From contig JACKNN010000003.1 of the NCBI GenBank assembly GCA_024234855.1, forward strand, positions 372,001 through 436,000: a DNA stretch of 64,000 bases, read 5' to 3'. This DNA comes from Pseudomonadales bacterium (lineage in GTDB: Bacteria > Pseudomonadota > Gammaproteobacteria > Pseudomonadales > Halieaceae). Position numbers and translations under genes: made by a program. Shown piece after piece: positions 26,491 through 35,407 of the stretch. The notes beneath the pieces were generated by a model. The model worked only from the letters and a program-made list of their open reading frames with translations. It ran no database searches and was not told the origin of the DNA. How positions within the stretch are numbered: position 1 is the stretch's first letter; each line of letters begins with the position of its first letter.

Positions 26491-27183
26491 TCAGCGGATG
26501 AAATCGGCGCGGGTGGCGGCGCTGCTCTTGAAAACGCCGCCCAGGGCGGTAGTGCGGGTGGTGGAGCTGGTGTCCATCACCCCGCGGGATTTCACACAGT
26601 AGTGCACCGCGTTGATGGTCACCGCTGCGTCTTCGGTTTCCAGCAGGGTCTGCAGGGCCACCAGGATCTGCCGGGTCAGGCGCTCCTGCACCTGCGGTCG
26701 CTGGGCGAAGAACCGCACGATGCGGTTGATCTTGGACAGGCCGATGATCTTGTCGCCGGGAATGTAGGCCACCCGCGCACTGCCGTCGATGGTGACAAAG
26801 TGGTGTTCGCAGGTGCTCACCAGGTCGATATTGTCGACCTGTACCATCTCCTCTACCCGCATCTTGTTGTCAATCGCGGTTATTTTCGGAAACTTGCCAT
26901 AATCCAGGCCGGAAAATATCTCGTCGACATACATTTTCGCAATGCGTTGGGGCGTTTCGCACAGGCTGTCGTCGCGCAGGTCCAGGCCCAGGGTGCGGGT
27001 GATATCTGTGAATGCGGCACTGATCCTGCGGTACTTCTCGTCACGGCTCAGGCCATTGGTCACCATGGGTGTTTCCAGGCCCCGCGCCAGCAGGGCTTCA
27101 CGCACCAGCAGGGCCTCTGGTGACAGGTGTTCGGGAAAGGTCAACATCCTTTCTGCGGCGGAAGATTCCATGCGTTGCTCCAT
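26491..27183 (-). CDS. folE: GTP cyclohydrolase I (type IA)
   Basis: This 230-residue enzyme has the zinc-binding and catalytic motif STCEHHF, followed by GLSKINRIVRFFAQRPQVQE and the C-terminal STTRTTALGG. These are the hallmarks of FolE, which converts GTP to 7,8-dihydroneopterin triphosphate, the first step of folate synthesis. It is a little longer at the N-terminus than E. coli FolE (about 222). Internal starts at codons 5 or 13 are possible because no strong ribosome binding site marks the first ATG. It is ended by a clear terminator at 26427-26455. Confidence 0.95.
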   Translation of the reverse strand: MEQRMESSAAERMLTFPEHLSPEALLVREALLARGLETPMVTNGLSRDEKYRRISAAFTDITRTLGLDLRDDSLCETPQRIAKMYVDEIFSGLDYGKFPKITAIDNKMRVEEMVQVDNIDLVSTCEHHFVTIDGSARVAYIPGDKIIGLSKINRIVRFFAQRPQVQERLTRQILVALQTLLETEDAAVTINAVHYCVKSRGVMDTSSTTRTTALGGVFKSSAATRADFIR

Positions 27184-27249
27184 TCGTATCCTGGCAGTAG
27201 TTACGCCGCCAGGCGGTGAATGGATTTACCCCATGAGGATTTTTTTCGC

Positions 27250-27684
27250 TCAGCTTTCAGGCGGCTGCTGCTGAGTGGCCTGCGCCAGTGTTTGCAGGGA
27301 CTGCGGCCCCACCAGCGTCTCGCGCAATTGTCCATCGGGGTCGATGACCAGCGAGGTCGGCAGCACTACGGGCCGGGCAACGCCCAGCGCGGCGGCGGGG
27401 TCGGTGTCCAGGGTGGGAAAGGCAATCCCCAGCTTTTGCACTTGCCGGTCCAGTTCATCGCCGCCGGCAGCGTCGTAGTTCACTCCCAGCACCGTGATCC
27501 CGGGCAGTCGGGCCAGCGCGTTCAGCTCCGGAATCTCCTGGGCGCAGGGTTTGCACCAGATGGCCCAGTAGTTGATCACCACCCACTGGCCGCGCAACTC
27601 ATCCAGCCGCAGGCTGTCGCCGGGTGGCGCGGCGGGGCTGCAGGCGGCTAACAGCAGCGCCAGCGACAGGAGCCAGGATCTCAC
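27250..27684 (-). CDS. TlpA/ResA-type thioredoxin-fold lipoprotein
   Basis: A GTG start at 27684 overlaps the stop of the YihY gene as GTGA, giving a 144-residue precursor. The signal ends in LLLAAC with lipidated C15. The mature domain has the redox motif WCKPC in NYWAIWCKPCAQEIPELN and the cis-proline region VLPTSLVIDPDGQL, like TlpA, ResA and DsbE. It should act in the periplasm as a thiol:disulfide reductant, for example on cytochrome c apoproteins or other cysteine proteins. A longer frame upstream lies inside the yihY gene and is rejected. Confidence 0.85.
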   Translation of the reverse strand: MRSWLLSLALLLAACSPAAPPGDSLRLDELRGQWVVINYWAIWCKPCAQEIPELNALARLPGITVLGVNYDAAGGDELDRQVQKLGIAFPTLDTDPAAALGVARPVVLPTSLVIDPDGQLRETLVGPQSLQTLAQATQQQPPES

Positions 27685-28919
27685 CGGGAAAACAGCTCCA
27701 CCAGGTTGATATCGAGCGTTTCGCGCTGTTGCCTGCGCTGCTCCTGCAGCAACCGGTAGGCCTCCTGCTGCCAGCTCAATTCGCCTGGCGGCTCCTCCGC
27801 CGCCAGGGAGTACTCCCTGTTCACCCACTCCTTGAGCTGGCTGAAGCTGATGCTGTGCAGGTCGCGACTCAGCAGGTATCGGCCGTGCTCGTTCTCGGCG
27901 ATCAGTTTTTTCTGCAGGAAAATATTCCGCAGCAGCTGCCAGCTGTCACTGTCGAGCCCCCTGGTGATTGCGTGCTTGCGGTTGAGCAACTCCAACTCGC
28001 CAACTGACTGGCCACTTTCCTGCCGTTGCCAGAACAGGTGGAGCACATCCAGAGCCTTGAGTACCAGCGGCCGGTTGGCCTGCTCCTCGTTCTGGTAGGC
28101 GGACATGCTGTGGACCAGGATGCCGCCCATCAGGACGATGTTCCAGGACAGGTAAATCCACAGCAGGAACAGGGGTACCGCGGCAAATGCGCCGTAGATG
28201 AAGGTGTAGCTGGAACCCACCACCAGGTCGGTAAATATCGCCCGGGCGAAGTGGAAGGCCGTGGCCGCGACGAAGCCCCCGATCAGGCAGTGTTTGAAGG
28301 GCACCCGGCAGTTGGGCACGGCGATGTATACCAGGCTGAAGCCGGCTGTGCTGAGCAGCAGCGGCGCCGCCTTCAACGAGAACGCCTTGATGCCGATCAC
28401 ATCGTAATTGTCCAGCACGTGGGCGAAAGAAGAGAGGTAGGTACTCAGTGCCAGTCCCACGCCGATCATGACCGGCGCCAGGCTCAGTACCGCCCAGTAC
28501 AGCAGGAAACTCGATACCGGGCTGCGGTTTTCGCTGGCCCGCCATATCTGGTTGAAGGCCTTCTCAATATTGCGCAGCATCAGCACGGCGGTGGCCACCA
28601 GGAACACGATACCTGGCCCCGTCAGGTTCTTGGCCTGCCGGGAAAAGTCGTCCAGGTAGGTCCTGATCTCTGAATTGGTGTCCGGCATCAGGTGCTCGAA
28701 CAGGAAGCCCTGCATTTTCGCTTCCAGGCCCTGGAATGCGGGTACGGCAGAGGCCATGGTATAGACCACTGTCAACAGTGGCACCAGCGCGAACAGGCTC
28801 ATATAGGTCAGCGCCGCCGCATTTTCCGAACAGCGATCCGCGTTGAAGCGCGAAAACAGGTAGTGCGTGCGCCGCCACAACTCGGGTAAGGTGATGAGGT
28901 TAAAATTCATGGCGGGCAT
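27681..28919 (-). CDS. YihY/BrkB-family inner-membrane protein
   Basis: This 412-residue protein has about six membrane segments and the family motifs RCSENAAALTYMSLFALVPL near the N-terminus and LRNIEKAFNQIWRA after the second helix, then a soluble C-terminal domain of about 130 residues ending in basic, coiled-looking sequence. Proteins of the family were once labelled ribonuclease BN. That activity belongs elsewhere, and their function is still uncertain. Starts at 28919 and 28910 are both ATG. The 3' end overlaps the TlpA-like lipoprotein gene by four bases, so they are co-translated. Confidence 0.87.
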   Translation of the reverse strand: MPAMNFNLITLPELWRRTHYLFSRFNADRCSENAAALTYMSLFALVPLLTVVYTMASAVPAFQGLEAKMQGFLFEHLMPDTNSEIRTYLDDFSRQAKNLTGPGIVFLVATAVLMLRNIEKAFNQIWRASENRSPVSSFLLYWAVLSLAPVMIGVGLALSTYLSSFAHVLDNYDVIGIKAFSLKAAPLLLSTAGFSLVYIAVPNCRVPFKHCLIGGFVAATAFHFARAIFTDLVVGSSYTFIYGAFAAVPLFLLWIYLSWNIVLMGGILVHSMSAYQNEEQANRPLVLKALDVLHLFWQRQESGQSVGELELLNRKHAITRGLDSDSWQLLRNIFLQKKLIAENEHGRYLLSRDLHSISFSQLKEWVNREYSLAAEEPPGELSWQQEAYRLLQEQRRQQRETLDINLVELFSR

Positions 28920-29037
28920 TATGGCATGAACCCCGGTCCCTGCGCACTGAGCGCCGGTTGGCAGCGGACCGTTCGCGCAGGGCGCGAGCTGGCCGGGAAT
29001 CGCGGGGTTCCCGGGTGAGGCCGCCTGCCCCGGTGTT

Positions 29038-29046
29038 TGGTATACT
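29038..29046 (+). promoter_or_regulatory. Extended -10 promoter of the arsC-wrbA-DUF2069 operon
   Basis: TGGTATACT is a good extended -10 element 36 bases before the arsC start codon, in the 162-base region shared with the divergent yihY gene. Confidence 0.45.
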
Positions 29047-29081
29047 CACCCGCTTGTTTTTACCGCAGCGGGAAACCCACC

Positions 29082-29432
29082 ATGAGCGAGTACACCATCT
29101 ACCACAACCCACGTTGTTCAAAATCGCGTAATACCCTTGCGCTGCTGGAGGAAAACGGCGTACAGCCGGAGATTATCCTGTACCTGGACACACCGCCCGA
29201 TGTGAAACAGATCAGGCGGCTGCTGGCGAAGCTGGGCATCACAGCGGCAGAACTGGTGCGGCGTGGCGAAGATGATTTCAAGGCCCGCGGGCTGGGTAGG
29301 GATTCAAGCGAACAGGATATAATCGCCGCCATGGCGGCCTGCCCCAAACTGATCGAGCGGCCCATCGTGGTCAGGGGCGACCGGGCGGTGCTGGGGCGTC
29401 CGCCGGAGAATGTATTGGAGTTGATCGGCTGA
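29082..29432 (+). CDS. arsC: Glutaredoxin-dependent arsenate reductase (ArsC)
   Basis: The ATG at 29082 gives 116 residues starting MSEYTIYHNPRCSKSRN. The catalytic cysteine in NPRCSKS and the later RPIVVRGDRAVLGRPPE match the ArsC/glutaredoxin-linked arsenate reductase family. It should reduce arsenate to arsenite using glutathione and glutaredoxin. No arsR, arsB or acr3 gene is present here, so its role may be only partly arsenic-related. Its stop overlaps the wrbA start (TGATG). The order arsC-wrbA-DUF2069 is common in gammaproteobacteria, which supports all three calls. Confidence 0.9.
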   Translation: MSEYTIYHNPRCSKSRNTLALLEENGVQPEIILYLDTPPDVKQIRRLLAKLGITAAELVRRGEDDFKARGLGRDSSEQDIIAAMAACPKLIERPIVVRGDRAVLGRPPENVLELIG

Positions 29433-30031
29433 TGGCGGATCCCTATATCCTGGTGTTGTACTACTCGCGCCATGGCGCCACGGCGGCGATGGCGCAGCAG
29501 GTGGTGCGCGGCGTCGAGCGGGTGCCCGGCCTGGAAGCCAGGCTGCGGACCGTGCCGGCTGTATCGGCCGATTGTGAGCAGAGCGCGGATGAGATTCCCG
29601 CCGACGGACCGCTGTATTGCGAGCTGGATGACCTGCGCCACTGTGCGGGCCTGGTCATGGGCAGCCCGACGCGCTTTGGCAATATGGCGGCCCCGCTGAA
29701 GTACTTCCTGGACCAGAGCTCCTCACTCTGGCTCAGCGGCGCGTTGATCGACAAGCCGGCCGGGGTATTCACCTCCACCTCCAGCCTGCACGGTGGCCAG
29801 GAGTCGACCCTGTTGAGTATGCTCTTGCCGCTTTTGCACCACGGCATGTTGGTGGCCGGCCTGCCCTACAGCGAGGCCGGCCTGATGGCCACGGCCTCGG
29901 GCGGCACGCCCTATGGCGCCTCCCACTGGGGTGGCGCAGACAACAGCCGCCCGCTGGATGATACCGAGGCGGCCCTGTGCCGTGCCCTGGGGGCGCGCAT
30001 TGCAAGGTTCGCCGTTGGCAGCGCGCAGTGA
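29432..30031 (+). CDS. wrbA: NAD(P)H:quinone oxidoreductase WrbA
   Basis: This 199-residue flavodoxin-like protein has an N-terminal phosphate loop YYSRHGATAAMAQ, the FMN-binding GSPTRFGNMAAPLKYFLD, FTSTSSLHGGQEST, and a late YGASHWGG, the usual series in WrbA. It reduces quinones by two electrons at the expense of NAD(P)H, avoiding semiquinone radicals. It is translationally coupled to arsC (1 nt overlap) and to the DUF2069 gene (4 nt overlap). Confidence 0.92.
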   Translation: MADPYILVLYYSRHGATAAMAQQVVRGVERVPGLEARLRTVPAVSADCEQSADEIPADGPLYCELDDLRHCAGLVMGSPTRFGNMAAPLKYFLDQSSSLWLSGALIDKPAGVFTSTSSLHGGQESTLLSMLLPLLHHGMLVAGLPYSEAGLMATASGGTPYGASHWGGADNSRPLDDTEAALCRALGARIARFAVGSAQ

Positions 30032-30405
30032 AGCGGGGGCGGGCGAGCGCGGCCGCGCACTTTCTGGCCTGGCTGGGTTTTACGGTGTTACTGGCGCAGC
30101 AGCTGGCGGATGCCTGGCTGCAGCAGCCGCCCTGGATTATCTGGCTGGGCAAATTGTTGCCGCTGGTGATTTTCCTGCCGGGTATGTTGCGCGACCGGCT
30201 GCGCAGCTATATCTGGCTGTGTTTTGTCTGCCTGCTGTATTTCGTGGCGCTCGTCGAGCGAATGTTCGCACTGCCGGGCAACCTCCTCGCCGCTGTCGGC
30301 ACCGGCGCGGTGGTGACACTGTTTATCGCCGCGATGATGTATGTGCGCTGGCGCGCGCGGGAACTGCGCGCCGCCGATGCTAGCCCAACCGTATCAGGAG
30401 ATTGA
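30028..30405 (+). CDS. DUF2069 membrane protein
   Basis: A GTG at 30028 overlaps the wrbA stop as GTGA and gives 125 residues with four hydrophobic segments: near residues 10-25, 36-52, 60-78 and 85-105. The phrase RLRSYIWLCFVCLLYF matches the DUF2069 family, small inner-membrane proteins regularly found after wrbA. Their function is unknown. A longer frame starting inside wrbA at 29977 is not needed. Confidence 0.8.
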   Translation: MKRGRASAAAHFLAWLGFTVLLAQQLADAWLQQPPWIIWLGKLLPLVIFLPGMLRDRLRSYIWLCFVCLLYFVALVERMFALPGNLLAAVGTGAVVTLFIAAMMYVRWRARELRAADASPTVSGD

Positions 30406-30408
30406 AAG

Positions 30409-32256
30409 ATGAGTAAACCCTCGCGCCTGCGCAGGTTTTTTGCGGCGATATGGAACGGCATTACCCGGGTCAGGCTGGCGCTGTCGAATATCCTGTTCCT
30501 GCTGTTTATTGCCCTGGTCTATTTTGTTTATCTCGGTGGCGGCACCGAGCCGCCACCGGAAAAGGCCGCGCTGCTGCTCAATCTCGCCGGCACGGTCGTC
30601 GACCAGAAGTCGCAGGTGGAGCCGCTGGAGGCGCTGCTCGCCGAGCCCTCCCCCGAGAGCCATGAAGTGCTGTTGCGGGATGTCATCGACGCCATCAATT
30701 TTGCCGCGGCTGATCCGGCCGTTAACTCGCTGGTGATGGAACTGGACGAGCTGGGCTATGTCGGTCTCAGCAAGACCCAGGAAATTGCGGTTGCGCTCGA
30801 GGCTTTCAAGGCCTCCGGCAAGCCGGTGGTGGCGGTGGGCGACTTCTACACCCAGGACCAGTTCCTGCTGGCGAGTTTCGCCGACAACATCATCGTCAAT
30901 CCCCTGGGCGGGGTTGGCATCGAGGGATTCAGCAGCTACCGCAATTATTTCCGCGAGACGCTGGAGAAGCTGTCAGTCAGCATGCATGTGTTTCACGCCG
31001 GCGAGTTCAAGTCCATTGCCGAGCCCTTTTTGCGGGACGATATGTCGCCCGGAGAGAAACTCATTACCGGGCGCTGGCTCGAGGTGCTGTGGGGACAGTA
31101 CGCGGCCACGGTGGAAGCCCAGCGCGAGTTGCCTCCCGGCAGTGTGAACAGCTATGTCAACGATTTCTCCCGATTGCTGGCGGAGCAGGGCGGCGATACT
31201 GCAACCCTGGCATTGAAGGCCGGCCTGGTGGATGAGCTGATGGATCGCGACCGCGCCAACGACTACCTGGTGGAACTGGTCGGGGCCAGCAACGATGACG
31301 GGCAGTACGAGGCGGTCCTGTTTGAGCCCTATGTACGACGCATGCGCCCGTCCAATCTGATACCGAGCGAGGGCGACAGGGTGGCGGTGATCACCGCCGA
31401 GGGCAATATTGTCCCCGGAGACCAGCCGCCCGGAACCATCGGCGGAGATTCCCTGGCGCAGCTGATCAGTACCACGGCGGAGGCCGAGGGGGTGGGCGCG
31501 ATTGTACTGCGGGTCAATTCCGGCGGCGGCAGCGTATTCGCATCGGAGGTCATCCGCCAGGAAATACTGAGAACCCGCGCCGACGGTATTCCGGTAGTGA
31601 TTTCCATGGGCGCGGTGGCGGCGTCGGGGGGCTACTACATCGCCGCGGAAGCCGACGAGATCTGGGCGACACCCGGCACTATCACCGGCAGTATTGGTGT
31701 GTTCGCGGCAATTCCCACTTTCGAGCAGTTACTGCAGCGAGTCGGGGTCTATACCGACGGTGTGGGCACGACGGAGCTGGCAGGTTCCCTGCGCCTCGAC
31801 CGGCCGCTGAATCCCCAGGTGGCAGAGGCGATTCGCAGTGGCGTCGATTTCAGTTATGAAAAGTTCACCTCGCTGGTGGCCGCGGGCCGCGACCTGACGC
31901 CCGAGCAGGTAGAGCAGGTTGCCCAGGGCCGGGTCTGGAGTGCGCCGGATGCACTGGAGCATGGACTGCTGGACGGCCTGGGTTCCGAAGCCGACGCGAT
32001 TGCGGCGGCCGCCGCGCGGGCGGGCCTGGAAGAGTACGCGGTGGAGTATGTGCAGCTGCCCCTGTCACCCCGGGAGTTATTCCTGCAGCAGTTGGCGGAT
32101 CGCGTCGGCAGTCTGCGGATCCGGGCACCCTCGGGACTGGCCGCTTCCCTGGCCGGCATGCTGGCGCCGGTGGCGGATGCCGCGGCTGAGCTCGCCAACC
32201 TGAAGGATCCGCGCCATCTGTATGCGCGTTGCCTGGTGTGCGGGGCTATTCGCTAG
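30409..32256 (+). CDS. sppA: Signal peptide peptidase SppA, 67 kDa type
   Basis: This 615-residue tandem-domain protease is anchored by one helix at about 23-45. The N-terminal repeat contains the catalytic lysine in GEFKSIAEPFLRDDMSPGE. The C-terminal repeat contains the nucleophile serine in MGAVAASGGYYIAAEAD, the split Ser/Lys dyad of E. coli SppA. It degrades leftover signal peptides in or at the membrane. It follows DUF2069 after three bases, so it may belong to that operon. Its 3' end overlaps the convergent RND gene by 11 bases. Confidence 0.92.
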   Translation: MSKPSRLRRFFAAIWNGITRVRLALSNILFLLFIALVYFVYLGGGTEPPPEKAALLLNLAGTVVDQKSQVEPLEALLAEPSPESHEVLLRDVIDAINFAAADPAVNSLVMELDELGYVGLSKTQEIAVALEAFKASGKPVVAVGDFYTQDQFLLASFADNIIVNPLGGVGIEGFSSYRNYFRETLEKLSVSMHVFHAGEFKSIAEPFLRDDMSPGEKLITGRWLEVLWGQYAATVEAQRELPPGSVNSYVNDFSRLLAEQGGDTATLALKAGLVDELMDRDRANDYLVELVGASNDDGQYEAVLFEPYVRRMRPSNLIPSEGDRVAVITAEGNIVPGDQPPGTIGGDSLAQLISTTAEAEGVGAIVLRVNSGGGSVFASEVIRQEILRTRADGIPVVISMGAVAASGGYYIAAEADEIWATPGTITGSIGVFAAIPTFEQLLQRVGVYTDGVGTTELAGSLRLDRPLNPQVAEAIRSGVDFSYEKFTSLVAAGRDLTPEQVEQVAQGRVWSAPDALEHGLLDGLGSEADAIAAAAARAGLEEYAVEYVQLPLSPRELFLQQLADRVGSLRIRAPSGLAASLAGMLAPVADAAAELANLKDPRHLYARCLVCGAIR

Positions 32257-35200
32257 CCAGGTCCTGCGCGCCGGTGTCGGCCCGCGGCGTCGAAGTCGGG
32301 GCCGCACCGGCCCACCAGCGGGCCAGGTCGTCCAGCATCAGGTACAGGCAGGGTACCAGCAGCAGTGTGATAACCGTGGCAAATACAATGCCGAAGGCCA
32401 GCGAGATCGCCATGGGGATGATGTCCTGGGCCTGGACGCTGCGCTCCAGCAGCATGGGAGCCAGGCCCATGAAGGTCGTCACCGAGGTCAGCATGATGGC
32501 CCGGAAGCGGCGGGTCGTGGCCTCTGTCACCGCGCTGTAGCGATCCTTGCCCTCGCTCATCGCGGTATTGGTGTAATCCACCAGCAGCAGGCTGTCATTG
32601 ACTACCACGCCGCTCAGGGCGATAACGCCAATCATCGACATCATGCTGAAAGCGTAGCCGGTTACCCAGTGCCCTACGACGGCGCCGATGAACCCGAAGG
32701 GGATGACCCCCATGATGATCAGCGGCTGCAGGTAGGATCTGGTGGGGATAGCCAGCAGGGCGTAAATGCCGAGGATCGCCAGGCCGAAGCCCACCATGAG
32801 GCTGACACCGAGTTTTCTCTCCTCGTCCGCCATGCCGGAGATGCCATAGCTCAGCCCGGGGTATTTCTGCAGTAACCCGGGCATGACATGCTCCTCGATT
32901 TCCTTCACCACCTCGGCCGGTTCCACCCGCTCCTTGTCCGCCTCGGCGGTCACCTCCGACGCGCGCTGGAAATCGATGTGGGTGGTTTTCAGCAGGCCCT
33001 GGGTGACATCGAGTTTGGCCACGGTCTCAAACGGTACCTCGTCTCCTTCCGGGGTGCGGATGAACATATTGGCCAGGCTGCTGGTCATTTCGCGATCCGC
33101 CCTGGGGTAGCGCACCATCACCTTGACTTCGTCGACACCGCGCTGCACCCGCTGCGCCTCGGCGCCGTAAAACGCGTGCCGCACCTGCATGCCGAGCGCG
33201 TAGCGGGTCAGGCCCAGAGACTCCGCTTCCGGCAGGATATCGAGGTGAAACTCATCGGCGGTGTCGCCGGCGCCGTTGCGGATGTCATACAGGCCGGCGT
33301 AGTGGCGCAGGGCCTCCTCCAGCTCATCCGAAGCGGCTTTCAGGGAGTTGAAATCGTGGTGCATGAGGTCGAAGGCGATGGCGGGGCCCCAGCCTTCGCC
33401 TTCGTCGTCGCCGCTGATCGCAAGTACCTCGGCGCCGTGAATGGTTCCGACCTTCTGGCGCCAGCGCTGTTCGACCTCCCGGGTGGTGATGTTGCGCCGG
33501 TCCTCCTTGGTGAGCTCAACGGAAATGCGGCCGTTGACCTGCTCGAAACCGTAGGCGGCGATGTGCTCCACCAGTTTTTCCTCGCTGCCGGTGTCGCGCT
33601 GGTAGTCCGCCTCCACCTCAAACAGGGCGTTGGCCACCTCTGTGAGCGCCTGCTCGGTGCGCTCCTCCGGCGTGCCGTGGGCGAGCCGCAGTTCGGCCTT
33701 GAGAAACTCGCCGCGCGCCTCGGGCGCCAGGATAGTGCGCACCTGGCCGCCGGCAAGCAGCCCGCTGCACAGGATCAGCAGCGACACGAAAAAGGCGAGG
33801 CAGCTGTAGCGGTTCTCAATGCAAAGGCGCATCAGGGGGCTGTAACGGTATTCAACAAATTGCCGCAGCCACTCATTGCAGCGCTGTTGCAGCCGGTTGA
33901 CAGACTGTAACAGGGGATTTTGTGTCGGGCGGCTGTGGGCCAGGTGCGCAGGTAATATCCACTTGGATTCCACCAGCGAGAAGGCCAGGCACAACACCAC
34001 CACCGTGCCGCAGGCCTCCGGGAAAGCGCCGAAAACACCTTCGACAAACAGTGTCGGCGCAAAGGCGACGATAGTGGTGAGTACGCCGAAGGTGGCCGGT
34101 GTTGCAACCTTGTAAACGCCTGTCACCACGCTCTGCACGCTGTGCCCGTGCAACTCCTGCTCACTGTAGGCACTCTCGCCCATGATAATGGCGTCATCAA
34201 CAATAATGCCCAGGGCGATGATAAAGCCGAAAATACTGAGCATGTTGAGGCTGGCGTCCACCAGGGGCGTGCTGATCACGGCCATGGTGCCCAGGAAGCA
34301 CACGGGAATGCCCAGCATCACCCAGAAGGCCAGTTTGATTTCCAGGAACAGGGCCAGCACGACGAACACCAGCAGCGCACCCATACCCAGGTTTTTCAGC
34401 ATCATCCCCAGCCGGCCTTCAAGGTAGTAGGTGAAGTCCGCCCAGGCATCCAGGCTTACCCCGTCCGGCAACTCGCCGCGTTTTTTCTCCACGTACGCCC
34501 GGGTGGCCCGGGCAGTGTCGATTATGTCCTGCTTGCCCATCGCAAACACATTGATGCCCAGGGAGTACTGACCGTTGAAGGTGGTGAAACCCCGGCCGTC
34601 GACGAACCCGTCATCTATGGTGGCAATATCACCCAGCAGCAGGCGCGTACCGTCGGGCCAGGTTCGCAGGACGATATTCTCGAAATCACTTTGCACATAG
34701 GCCTGGCCCATGGTGCGCAACATGATGTCGCCGTTGCGGGTTTGCACCGAGCCGGCGGGAATATCCAGTGACGAGGCGGCGATGATACTGGCGACATCAC
34801 CCAGGGTGAGGTGGTACTCGCGCAACAGTTGCTCCGATATTTCGACAGAAATTTCGTATTCCCGTGCGCCTGTCACCTCCGCCGCCGAGACTTCGGGCAG
34901 GCTGAGCAGTTCGCGTCGCATCTCGTCTGCCAGCGACTTCATGGCGCGCTCGTTAAGGCCGCCCGACAGCTGCAGGGTGAGCGTGGGGAACAGCAGTTCG
35001 GGCTGGCGCACGATGGGCTCCTCGGCGCCGTCCGGGAACTGCTGGATTGCATTGATGCGATTCTGCACCTCGTCCAGCAACTTGCCCAGATCGATACCGT
35101 CGTTAGGTTCGATCATTATGCGCGCATAGGATTCGAAGGCATCCGACTCCACCCGCTTGATGCCGTCCAGGTCGTTGATGGCCTCTTCTATCTTGCGGAC

Positions 35201-35407
35201 GACACCCTGCTCAACCTCCTCCGGCGCCGCGCCCGGGTAGGGCGCGGTGATGAAGATCATTTCTATATCAATCGCGGGAAACATTGCGCGCTGGATGCTG
35301 AAGGCCGCACCGAGTCCCACCACCATGATGAGGAGCATCAGCAGGTTGGCCGCCACCGGGTTGCAGGCGAACCAGGCGATGACCCCCCTGGGGTGATCAG
35401 CGCTCAC
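32246..35407 (-). CDS. RND-family efflux transporter, inner-membrane pump
   Basis: This 1053-residue protein has the RND plan: a helix at 10-35, a large periplasmic loop, helices 2-6, a second loop and helices 8-12. The proton-relay motif is seen in ALGIIVDDAIIMGES in helix 4, with the paired aspartates of HAE-type pumps. It looks like the acriflavine/multidrug (AcrB/MexB-like) superfamily but in the shorter, widely scattered branch that often has no outer-membrane gene beside it. It starts with GTG at 35407, sharing one base with the stop of the adaptor gene (TAGTG). Substrates cannot be predicted. Confidence 0.9.
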   Translation of the reverse strand: MSADHPRGVIAWFACNPVAANLLMLLIMVVGLGAAFSIQRAMFPAIDIEMIFITAPYPGAAPEEVEQGVVRKIEEAINDLDGIKRVESDAFESYARIMIEPNDGIDLGKLLDEVQNRINAIQQFPDGAEEPIVRQPELLFPTLTLQLSGGLNERAMKSLADEMRRELLSLPEVSAAEVTGAREYEISVEISEQLLREYHLTLGDVASIIAASSLDIPAGSVQTRNGDIMLRTMGQAYVQSDFENIVLRTWPDGTRLLLGDIATIDDGFVDGRGFTTFNGQYSLGINVFAMGKQDIIDTARATRAYVEKKRGELPDGVSLDAWADFTYYLEGRLGMMLKNLGMGALLVFVVLALFLEIKLAFWVMLGIPVCFLGTMAVISTPLVDASLNMLSIFGFIIALGIIVDDAIIMGESAYSEQELHGHSVQSVVTGVYKVATPATFGVLTTIVAFAPTLFVEGVFGAFPEACGTVVVLCLAFSLVESKWILPAHLAHSRPTQNPLLQSVNRLQQRCNEWLRQFVEYRYSPLMRLCIENRYSCLAFFVSLLILCSGLLAGGQVRTILAPEARGEFLKAELRLAHGTPEERTEQALTEVANALFEVEADYQRDTGSEEKLVEHIAAYGFEQVNGRISVELTKEDRRNITTREVEQRWRQKVGTIHGAEVLAISGDDEGEGWGPAIAFDLMHHDFNSLKAASDELEEALRHYAGLYDIRNGAGDTADEFHLDILPEAESLGLTRYALGMQVRHAFYGAEAQRVQRGVDEVKVMVRYPRADREMTSSLANMFIRTPEGDEVPFETVAKLDVTQGLLKTTHIDFQRASEVTAEADKERVEPAEVVKEIEEHVMPGLLQKYPGLSYGISGMADEERKLGVSLMVGFGLAILGIYALLAIPTRSYLQPLIIMGVIPFGFIGAVVGHWVTGYAFSMMSMIGVIALSGVVVNDSLLLVDYTNTAMSEGKDRYSAVTEATTRRFRAIMLTSVTTFMGLAPMLLERSVQAQDIIPMAISLAFGIVFATVITLLLVPCLYLMLDDLARWWAGAAPTSTPRADTGAQDLASE